64,000 nt of DNA from Phytophthora colocasiae (taxonomy: Eukaryota > Oomycota > Peronosporomycetes > Peronosporales > Peronosporaceae), in contig JAGKQI010000104.1 in NCBI GenBank assembly GCA_018806915.1, forward strand, positions 1,240,001-1,304,000. The letters are read 5' to 3'. The number at the start of each line of letters is the position of its first letter. Position 1 is the stretch's first letter. Both the position numbers and the translations under genes were made by a program. The notes under the pieces were generated by a model. It did no database searches. It was not told the origin of the DNA and saw nothing but the letters and a program-made list of their open reading frames with translations. This document shows positions 24,202 to 33,324 of this stretch, in pieces.

Positions 24202-24874
24202 GTTGAGGGTGATACCTATGTGATCTTTATAGCTATGTGCTCTTTAGATCACGACGCTTTTTGCGGATGCTAGTAACAGCTTGTCAATGCTGAAAACAGC
24301 AGTTCAGCAGTTAAATCTGCTGAAACTAGGTTTTCAGCGCTGAGGCAACAGATAATAATTAGCACCTATTTGCAAAGGGGAAATAATTAATATCTGTTAT
24401 TTGAGCGCTTAACAGGTGTTGTAGCGCCCTGGGCTACTGATTCGCTGTTACTCACCAAGAAAAACTGTTATTTTTCACCTTGTACTTTTCCGCTTACTTA
24501 TTCGGCATGCGCACGTAATGCGAACTTATCAATCAATAAACTTCAACCTACATTTATCGCAGCTATACTCTACAACCACACGTCCCCAAAGCTTGTCCGC
24601 TTGCGTAAGAGACCTAAACGGTGTAGACAAGATCATGAGTACGACGCATTTAATCTCGCCGTCTTGTTAGTATTGCCAAAACCACTTTCCTTCGATTATA
24701 TAAATGATAGAGCCGTCTTTTAACTTGAATTCCCATTTTTTTCTCCTTCAATCAAGCAACCGTAAGTTGCTGCAGCAGCTTCCTCGATGTGAAAGGGAGT
24801 CGTATGACCTCCACCGAACTGAACAAGCCCCGTAAAAAGTTTGTCGTGAGCGCTGCCACAGCGTTTGTACGATA

Positions 24875-25147
24875 TCACCCATTTCGATGGAATAGGGTAT
24901 CCCAAACGAGAATGCGCTCCCTTTCGGGCTCGAGCTGAAGCGTCGAAAATGACACAAAAGCATCTTTTAGGTCGAAAAAGTTGTCATGAAACTCGGACAG
25001 AATGTCGTCGAGAACTTGGGAATCACTGAGGACGAGCTCGCGCAACGGTGCGGCCAGTTCGAGAGCTGCACTTCTTACAATGCTTGGAAAGCGAATGTCA
25101 TTCAAAGTTCTTGGGTGCTTTACGCGCTCGCGGACGTGCTCGGGCAT
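24875..25147 (-). pseudogene. JmjC-like fragment, unit 27 (frameshifted)
   Basis: GGG instead of GGGG near 24896 ends the frame at HRNG. The downstream half is open separately (24720-24905). Confidence 0.45.
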
Positions 25148-25749
25148 GTTGAGGGTGATACCTATGTGATCTTTATAGCTATGTGCTCTTTAGATCACGA
25201 CGCTTTTGCGGATGCTAGTAACAGCTTGTCAATGCTGAAAACAGCAGTTCAGCAGTTAAATCTGCTGAAACTAGGTTTTCAGCGCTGAGGCAACAGATAA
25301 TAATTAGCACCTATTTGCAAAGGGGAAATAATTAATATCTGTTATTTGAGCGCTTAACAGGTGTTGTAGCGCCCTGGGCTACTGATTCGCTGTTACTCAC
25401 CAAGAAAAACTGTTATTTTTCACCTTGTACTTTTCCGCTTACTTATTCGGCATGCGCACGTAATGCGAACTTATCAATCAATAAACTTCAACCTACATTT
25501 ATCGCAGCTATACTCAACAACCACACGTCCCCAAAGCTTGTCCGCTTGCGTAAGAGACCTAAACGGTGTAGACAAGATCATGAGTACGACGCATTTAATC
25601 TCGCCGTCTTGTTAGTATTGCCAAAACCACTTTCCTTCGATTATATAAATGATAGAGCCGTCTTTTAACTTGAATTACAATTTTTTTCTCATTCAATAAA
25701 GCAACCGTAATTTGCTAAAGAAGATTCCTCGATGTGAAAATGAGTCGTA

Positions 25750-26091
25750 TTAACTACACCGAACTGAACAAGCCCCGTAAAGTTTGTCGTGAGCGCTGCC
25801 ACAGCGTTTGTACGATTTCACCCATTTCGATGGAATAGGGGTATCCCAAACGAGAATGCGCTCCCTTTCGGGCTCGAGCTGAAGCGTCGAAAATGACACA
25901 AAAGCATCTTTTAGGTCGAAAAAGTTGTCATGAAACTCGGACAGAATGTCGTCGAGAACTTGGGAATCACTGAGGACGAGCTCGCGCAACGGTGCGGCCA
26001 GTTCGAGAGCTGCACTTCTTACAATGCTTGGAAAGCGAATGTCATTCAAAGTTCTTGGGTGCTTCACGCGCTCGCGGACGTGCTCGGGCAT
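25750..26091 (-). pseudogene. JmjC-like fragment, unit 28 (mutation cluster)
   Basis: 113 codons. A two-A loss near 25780 shifts the frame, and the region 25677-25756 carries twelve substitutions against the unit consensus, all C-to-A or G-to-T on the plus strand, altering the HTTP and EEAAVAT residues. Confidence 0.5.
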
Positions 26092-26608
26092 GTTGAGGGT
26101 GATACCTATGTGATCTTTATAGCTATGTGCTCTTTAGATCACGACGCTTTTGCGGATGCTAGTAACAGCTTGTCAATGCTGAAAACAGCAGTTCAGCAGT
26201 TAAATCTGCTGAAACTAGGTTTTCAGCGCTGAGGCAACAGATAATAATTAGCACCTATTTGCAAAGGGGAAATAATTAATATCTGTTATTTGAGCGCTTA
26301 ACAGGTGTTGTAGCGCCCTGGGCTACTGATTCGCTGTTACTCACCAAGAAAAACTGTTATTTTTCACCTTGTACTTTTCCGCTTACTTATTCGGCATGCG
26401 CACGTAATGCGAACTTATCAATCAATAAACTTCAACCTACATTTATCGCAGCTATACTCTACAACCACACGTCCCCAAAGCTTGTCCGCTTGCGTAAGAG
26501 ACCTAAACGGTGTAGACAAGATCATGAGTACGACGCATTTAATCTCGCCGTCTTGTTAGTATTGCCAAAACCACTTTCCTTCGATTATATAAATGATAGA
26601 GCCGTCTT

Positions 26609-27034
26609 TTAACTTGAATTCCCATTTTTTTCTCCTTCAATCAAGCAACCGTAAGTTGCTGCAGCAGCTTCCTCGATGTGAAAGGAGTCGTATGACCTCC
26701 ACCGAACTGAACAAGCCCCGTAAAGTTTGTCGTGAGCGCTGCCACAGCGTTTGTACGATTTCACCCATTTCGATGGAATAGGGGTATCCCAAACGAGAAT
26801 GCGCTCCCTTTCGGGCTCGAGCTGAAGCGTCGAAAATGACACAAAAGCATCTTTTAGGTCGAAAAAGTTGTCATGAAACTCGGACAGAATGTCGTCGAGA
26901 ACTTGGGAATCACTGAGGACGAGCTCGCGCAACGGCGCGGCCAGTTCGAGAGCTGCACTTCTTACAATGCTTGGAAAGCGAATGTCATTCAAAGTTCTTG
27001 GGTGCTTCACGCGCTCGCGGACGTGCTCGGGCAT
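26609..27034 (-). CDS. JmjC-like fragment, unit 29 (double shift)
   Basis: Same compensating indel pair as unit 23, which suggests the two units share a recent ancestor (141 codons). Confidence 0.4.
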   Translation of the reverse strand: MPEHVRERVKHPRTLNDIRFPSIVRSAALELAAPLRELVLSDSQVLDDILSEFHDNFFDLKDAFVSFSTLQLEPERERILVWDTPIPSKWVKSYKRCGSAHDKLYGACSVRWRSYDSFHIEEAAAATYGCLIEGEKNGNSS

Positions 27035-27550
27035 GTTGAGGGTGATACCTATGTGATCTTTATAGCTATGTGCTCTTTAGATCACGACGCTTTGCGGATG
27101 CTAGTAACAGCTTGTCAATGCTGAAAACAGCAGTTCAGCAGTTAAATCTGCTGAAACTAGGTTTTCAGCGCTGAGGCAACAGATAATAATTAGCACCTAT
27201 TTGCAAAGGGGAAATAATTAATATCTGTTATTTGAGCGCTTAACAGGTGTTGTAGCGCCCTGGGCTACTGATTCGCTGTTACTCACCAAGAAAAACTGTT
27301 ATTTTTCACCTTGTACTTTTCCGCTTACTTATTCGGCATGCGCACGTAATGCGAACTTATCAATCAATAAACTTCAACCTACATTTATCGCAGCTAGACT
27401 CTACAACCACACGTCCCCAAAGCTTGTCCGCTTGCGTAAGAGACCTAAACGGTGTAGACAAGATCATGAGTACGACGCATTTAATCTCGCCGTCTTGTTA
27501 GTATTGCCAAAACCACTTTCCTTCGATTATAAAAATGATAGAGCCGTCTT

Positions 27551-27979
27551 TTAACTTGAATTCCCATTTTTTTCTCCTTCAATCAAGCAACCGTAAGTTG
27601 CTGCAGCAGCTTCCTCGATGTGAAAGGGAGTCGTATGACCTCCACCGAACTGAACAAGCCCCGTAAAAAGTTTGTCGTGAGCGCTGCCACAGCGTTTGTA
27701 CGATTTCACCCATTTCGATGGAATAGGGGTATCCCAAACGAGAATGCGCTCCCTTTCGGGCTCGAGCTGAAGCGTCGAAAATGACACAAAAGCATCTTTT
27801 AGGTCGAAAAAGTTGTCATGAAACTCGGACAGAATGTCGTCGAGAACTTGGGAATCACTGAGGACGAGCTCGCGCAACGGCGCGGCCAGTTCGAGAGCTG
27901 CACTTCTTACAATGCTTGGAAAGCGAATGTCATTCAAAGTTCTTGGGTGCTTCACGCGCTCGCGGACGTGCTCGGGCAT
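27551..27979 (-). CDS. JmjC-like fragment, unit 30
   Basis: 142 codons, seven-T frame. The preceding spacer has the GCTAGACTC variant shared with units 32 and 33. Confidence 0.4.
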   Translation of the reverse strand: MPEHVRERVKHPRTLNDIRFPSIVRSAALELAAPLRELVLSDSQVLDDILSEFHDNFFDLKDAFVSFSTLQLEPERERILVWDTPIPSKWVKSYKRCGSAHDKLFTGLVQFGGGHTTPFHIEEAAAATYGCLIEGEKNGNSS

Positions 27980-28525
27980 GTTGAGGGTGATACCTATGTG
28001 ATCTTTATAGCTATGTGCTCTTTAGATCACGACGCTTTTTGCGGATGCTAGTAACAGCTTGTCAATGCTGAAAACAGCAGTTCAGCAGTTAAATCTGCTG
28101 AAACTAGGTTTTCAGCGCTGAGGCAACAGATAATAATTAGCACCTATTTGCAAAGGGGAAATAATTAATATCTGTTATTTGAGCGCTTAACAGGTGTTGT
28201 AGCGCCCTGGGCTACTGATTCGCTGTTACTCACCAAGAAAAACTGTTATTTTTCACCTTGTACTTTTCCGCTTACTTATTCGGCATGCGCACGTAATGCG
28301 AACTTATCAATCAATAAACTTCAACCTACATTTATCGCAGCTATACTCTACAACCACACGTCCCCAAAGCTTGTCCGCTTGCGTAAGAGACCTAAACGGT
28401 GTAGACAAGATCATGAGTACGACGCATTTAATCTCGCCGTCTTGTTAGTATTGCCAAAACCACTTTCCTTCGATTATAAAAATGATAGAGCCGTCTTTTA
28501 ACTTGAATTCCCATTTTTTTCTCCT

Positions 28526-28915
28526 TCAATCAAGCAACCGTAAGTTGCTGCAGCAGCTTCCTCGATGTGAAAGGCCTCCACCGAACTGAACAAGCCCCGT
28601 AAAAAGTTTGTCGTGAGCGCTGCCACAGCGTTTGTACGATTTCACCCATTTCGATGGAATAGGGGTATCCCAAACGAGAATGCGCTCCCTTTCGGGCTCG
28701 AGCTGAAGCGTCGAAAATGACACAAAAGCATCTTTTAGGTCGAAAAAGTTGTCATGAAACTCGGACAGAATGTCGTCGAGAACTTGGGAATCACTGAGGA
28801 CGAGCTCGCGCAACGGTGCGGCCAGTTCGAGAGCTGCACTTCTTACAATGCTTGGAAAGCGAATGTCATTCAAAGTTCTTGGGTGCTTCACGCGCTCGCG
28901 GACGTGCTCGGGCAT
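28526..28915 (-). pseudogene. JmjC-like fragment, unit 31 (deletion)
   Basis: About ten to eleven bases (AGTCGTATGA region near 28574) are deleted, removing HTTPF and shifting the frame before HIEE. This is the shortest unit (936 bp spacing). Confidence 0.5.
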
Positions 28916-29432
28916 GTTGAGGGTGATACCTATGTGATCTTTATAGCTATGTGCTCTTTAGATCACGACGCTTGTTGTGGATGCTAGTAACAGCTTTTCA
29001 ATGCTGAAAACAGCAGTTCAGCAGTTAAATCTGCTGAAACTAGGTTTTCAGCGCTGAGGCAACAGATAATAATTAGCACCTATTTGCAAAGGGAAATAAT
29101 TAATATCTGTTATTTGAGCGCTTAACAGGTGTTGTAGCGCCCTGGGCTACTGATTCGCTGTTACTCACCAAGAAAAACTGTTATTTTTCACCTTGTACTT
29201 TTCCGCTTACTTATTCGGCATGCGCACGTAATGCGAACTTATCAATCAATAAACTTCAACCTACATTTATCGCAGCTAGACTCTACAACCACACGTCCCC
29301 AAAGCTTGTCCGCTTGCGTAAGAGACCTAAACGGTGTAGACAAGATCATGAGTACGACGCATTTAATCTCGCCGTCTTGTTAGTATTGCCAAAACCACTT
29401 TCCTTCGATTATATAAATGATAGAGCCGTCTT

Positions 29433-29861
29433 TTAACTTGAATTCCCATTTTTTTCTCCTTCAATCAAGCAACCGTAAGTTGCTACAGCAGCTTCCTCGA
29501 TGTGAAAAGGAGTCGTATGACCTCCACCGAACTGAACAAGCCCCGTAAAAAGTTTGTCGTGAGCGCTGCCACAGCGTTTGTACGATTTCACCCATTTCGA
29601 TGGAATAGGGGTATCCCAAACGAGAATGCGCTCCCTTTCGGGCTCGAGCTGAAGCGTCGAAAATGACACAAAAGCATCTTTTAGGTCGAAAAAGTTGTCA
29701 TGAAACTCGGACAGAATGTCGTCGAGAACTTGGGAATCACTGAGGACGAGCTCGCGCAACGGTGCGGCCAGTTCGAGAGCTGCACTTCTTACAATGCTTG
29801 GAAAGCGAATGTCATTCAAAGTTCTTGGGTGCTTCACGCGCTCGCGGACGTGCTCGGGCAT
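29433..29861 (-). CDS. JmjC-like fragment, unit 32
   Basis: 142 codons, seven-T frame; TTTTTGTGG variant beside it. Confidence 0.4.
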   Translation of the reverse strand: MPEHVRERVKHPRTLNDIRFPSIVRSAALELAAPLRELVLSDSQVLDDILSEFHDNFFDLKDAFVSFSTLQLEPERERILVWDTPIPSKWVKSYKRCGSAHDKLFTGLVQFGGGHTTPFHIEEAAVATYGCLIEGEKNGNSS

Positions 29862-30379
29862 GTTGAGGGTGATACCTATGTGATCTTTATAGCTATGTGC
29901 TCTTTAGATCACGACGCTTTTTGTGGATGCTAGTAACAGCTTGTCAATGCTGAAAACAGCAGTTCAGCAGTTAAATCTGCTGAAACTAGGTTTTCAGCGC
30001 TGAGGCAACAGATAATAATTAGCACCTATTTGCAAAGGGGAAATAATTAATATCTGTTATTTGAGCGCTTAACAGGTGTTGTAGCGCCCTGGGCTACTGA
30101 TTCGCTGTTACTCACCAAGAAAAACTGTTATTTTTCACCTTGTACTTTTCCGCTTACTTATTCGGCATGCGCACGTAATGCGAACTTATCAATCAATAAA
30201 CTTCAACCTACATTTATCGCAGCTAGACTCTACAACCACACGTCCCCAAAGCTTGTCCGCTTGCGTAAGAGACCTAAACGGTGTAGACAAGATCATGAGT
30301 ACGACGCATTTAATCTCGCCGTCTTGTTAGTATTGCCAAAACCACTTTCCTTCGATTATATAAATGATAGAGCCGTCTT

Positions 30380-30808
30380 TTAACTTGAATTCCCATTTTT
30401 TTCTCCTTCAATCAAGCAACCGTAAGTTGCTGCAGCAGCTTCCTCGATGTGAAAAGGAGTCGTATGACCTCCACCGAACTGAACAAGCCCCGTAAAAAGT
30501 TTGTCGTGAGCGCTGCCACAGCGTTTGTACGATATCACCCATTTCGATGGAATAGGGGTATCCCAAACGAGAATGCGCTCCCTTTCGGGCTCGAGCTGAA
30601 GCGTCGAAAATGACACAAAAGCATCTTTTAGGTCGAAAAAGTTGTCATGAAACTCGGACAGAATGTCGTCGAGAACTTGGGAATCACTGAGGACGAGCTC
30701 GCGCAACGGTGCGGCCAGTTCGAGAGCTGCACTTCTTACAATGCTTGGAAAGCGAATGTCATTCAAAGTTCTTGGGTGCTTCACGCGCTCGCGGACGTGC
30801 TCGGGCAT
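30380..30808 (-). CDS. JmjC-like fragment, unit 33 (last unit)
   Basis: 142 codons, seven-T frame, intact. The unit that carries it is truncated at 30985, so the plus-strand ~200 bp spacer is missing on this side. Confidence 0.4.
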   Translation of the reverse strand: MPEHVRERVKHPRTLNDIRFPSIVRSAALELAAPLRELVLSDSQVLDDILSEFHDNFFDLKDAFVSFSTLQLEPERERILVWDTPIPSKWVISYKRCGSAHDKLFTGLVQFGGGHTTPFHIEEAAAATYGCLIEGEKNGNSS

Positions 30809-31016
30809 GTTGAGGGTGATACCTATGTGATCTTTATAGCTATGTGCTCTTTAGATCACGACGCTTTTTGCGGATGCTAGTAACAGCTTGTCAATGCTGA
30901 AAACAGCAGTTCAGCAGTTAAATCTGCTGAAACTAGGTTTTCAGCGCTGAGGCAACAGATAATAATTAGCACCTATTTGCAAAGGCCCCAAAAAATATAT
31001 TCTCTGAAAACTTCAG

Positions 31017-32848
31017 CTACTGACGGGTGAGCTGGAATTCACGCTGCACCCCCTCAGCAGACTTGCCGTACGTCTCGGGGACCAACCTGAGTGACAGCAC
31101 GTAGAAGATGGCCAGCAACACCACGAATGGCACGTAACTGTAGTCGTCGAAGGCGTCGGCGATGTACGGGTAGGCAACACCGACGACGATGAGGTTGCAG
31201 AGCCAGTTGACACCAATGCCGATGGATGTGGCACGTACCGAGTCCGGGAAGAGGTCGGCCGTGATGACCCACACGAGAGGACCGAGAGTGGCGCCGAACG
31301 CGATGACGTAGAAGGCCATGAAGACGGCGGAGAGCGCAGCCACATCCACGAGGAAAGCCACCGTCTTGAGGACGGCCATGACGAACATGCCAGCAATCCA
31401 AAGGATGAAATTGCGGTTGCCGAAGCGTTTTACCAGGAAACCCGTGGAGAAGGCCGGCCAGATATTCACAAAGTCGATGATCAGCGTGCCTACGCGCGGG
31501 TCCGATATACCAGCGTCCTCAAAGATGGAGTTGGAGTAGTAGAAGACTGCGTTGATGCCAGAGAGCTGTTGCGTGCAGGACAGCAGGACGGCGGTGACGA
31601 GAGCAAGACGGTATTTAGGTGCAAAGAGGGACTCTTCCTGGCCCGTGGTGGTATCCAGAGCTTGCTCCGGGTCGGGTTTGTTGGGCGTCTCCAGCCAGGA
31701 CAGGGCCAGATAGACGTTCTCCTCGCCGTAGAGACGAGTGATGACTTGTTTGGTCTCCTCGCGACGGCCCTTCATCAGCAGCCACGCAGGACTCTCGACA
31801 CAACAGGACGGAGCCAACAGGAGGAACAGCATAGCCAAGACGGCCGGGAACGCAGCCAGGTAGCGCCAACCACTCGTGTTGGCGAAAAAGAAGCAAATGA
31901 CCGGGAAGAGGATGCCGATGGTCACGGATATCTGTAGACCCATGCCCAACATGTTACGCAGGTGTGGCGGAGACAACTCGTTCGTGTAGGCTCCAAGTGT
32001 TCCTGTAGCTGTTCCGGATGCAATACCGGCGACCATGCGGCCAAAGGCAAACGCCCATACATTTGAGACGGCCGTCTGGATCGCGGCACCGGCGATCATG
32101 AAAATGCAGTTGACGAAGAGCAGCTTCTTGCGACCCCACAGATCGCTGAAGCGGCCGCAAAAGAGAGAGCCAATCATGCCGCCGAAAATCCACGCGTTCA
32201 CGGCGAATGTCCATTCGAGCTTCGAGTGGCCCGAGAACATTAGAAGGTGTCGGGTGCTACAGGACGTGTATTGCACTCGTCCGTGTTGCTGTACTGGGAC
32301 AGGTTGGTTTGGGACGACGACCAACCACTCTGGAAGGGTTGCAGCAGCGCCACGAGAAGACTGGAGTAGAGGATCCAGTTGGGCTTGATGTTGCGTTCCG
32401 CTGCTTCGTCGTAGAGAGGGACACCCTCGTCGCCTTTGGGGGTTGTCACCTCGGAGTACACCGGGTCGGTTTGCACATAGCAGTTTGGTGGTTTGGTGGG
32501 TCGATTGATTGGTTGAGAAGGTGGTGCTTGGATGGAGCAGGCAAATGCTCCTGGACGTTTGTAAGCTTTTACTCTGTCGGTTGAGCTTTGGTTGTCCAAA
32601 AGGAAAGTGAGATGAAGACTGCACGTGGAAGTGTTGATCGTTTGTCGAGCTTTCCCGTGTCCCAATTGGGGGTGAGGGCGTAGGGACTGGTTTGCTTTGA
32701 GCAAGTCCGTCGGTGTGTCTACTGGAGGTCGCTTGTCGTTGCGTGAATGTAACTTCAGGAAGCCTGCGCGGTTGACATGTATCCCCGCGACTTGATTTAT
32801 ATCGCGATGGCGATGATGGCAAGTGGACATTGCCGCGGGTGCACTCAC
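31017..32848 (-). pseudogene. MFS sugar transporter, arm A copy (frameshifted)
   Basis: Sugar porter family of the major facilitator superfamily, a plasma-membrane hexose-type carrier. The C-terminal ~400 residues show family motifs in order: GRFSDLWGRKK (loop 2-3), YTNELSPPHLRNMLG, ESPAWLLMKGRREET, QQLSGINAVFYYSNSIFEDAG (TM7) and VPETYGKS at the end; about eleven hydrophobic segments are visible. The first membrane segment (ILYSSLLVALLQPFQSGW) lies in another frame that ends in TAA at 32240-32242, so the two parts are out of register by one base near 32231-32250. A 640-codon frame (31017-32939) runs through but its first ~240 residues are low-complexity out-of-frame sequence. The gene ends only ~32 bp from the tandem array. 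It could still work if an unseen intron spans the shift. Confidence 0.7.
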
Positions 32849-32982
32849 CGCTGATGTACTTTGGACTGGCGAATGTTTTTGCTAGTTTTGCTGTGAGTTG
32901 TTGCTGTACTAGTAGGTGGCTCTGCATGGATTTGCACACTTCAACTTGGTACCAGTGGAGTAAACACTCTTCTTTGCATGGA

Positions 32983-33195
32983 TATGCTGCGCTGCTATGG
33001 TATTAAGTGCTGCAGCACTAAAAATTGCTTTTGTTGCTGCTGGTAGAACTTGCAACTTGAACCTTCTCAAAATCGTACAAGTGTACCATTAGTACTATTT
33101 CTTTTATCTACAAGCTTTCGAGGGTAGTTCCTGCGACAGAAAGCAAGTCCATTTGATCGTGTTAATCAACTTAAACAAACGCTTCCTTATCCTTG
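32983..33195. promoter_or_regulatory. Palindrome spacer between divergent transporter copies
   Basis: About 213 bp of single-copy sequence at the centre of the inverted repeat. If both copies are transcribed, their divergent promoters would lie here and in the adjacent arm ends. AT-rich; no clear motif beyond short A/T runs. Confidence 0.3.
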
Positions 33196-33324
33196 TCCAT
33201 GCAGAGTGTTTACTCCACTGGTACCAAGTTGAAGTGTGCAAATCCATGCAGAGCCACCTACTAGTACAGCAACAACTCACAGCAAAACTAGCAAAAACAT
33301 TCGCCAGTCCAAAGTACATCAGCG

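Larger units (their letters stand above)
1..30985. repeat. Tandem array, 33 units of ~945 bp
   Basis: Thirty-three head-to-tail copies of a unit averaging 945 bp (range 936-948) fill this stretch. A fixed anchor inside the unit recurs at 409, 1354, 2301, 3249, 4194 and so on to 30647. The window opens at an arbitrary phase, so the array probably continues leftward. The last unit is cut after ~747 bp at 30985. Units differ mostly by one-base changes in homopolymers plus a few two-state sites: GCT[A/G]CAGCAG, CGG[C/T]GCGG, GTACGAT[A/T]TCACCC, TTATA[A/T]AAATG. Each unit holds a minus-strand JmjC-like reading frame of ~430-500 bp, then an inverted-repeat region and an AT-rich spacer of ~200 bp in which I see no gene. 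It is not an rRNA, 5S or CRISPR array. Confidence 0.98.

Noticed and set aside
409..30880. Plus-strand 77-100 codon frames (MKLGQNVVENLG...) present in all units
   Set aside because: They lie exactly antisense to the better-supported minus-strand frame, and their length flips with a T4/T5 run. No family resemblance. Conservation follows from unit identity, not selection.
1..30985. CRISPR array or rDNA array
   Set aside because: Units are ~945 bp without short repeats and variable spacers, and there is no rRNA, 5S or tRNA-like sequence.
31017..32939. 640-codon continuous frame as an intact transporter
   Set aside because: Its first ~240 residues are out-of-frame low-complexity sequence. The real TM1 lies in another frame, so it is not an intact protein.
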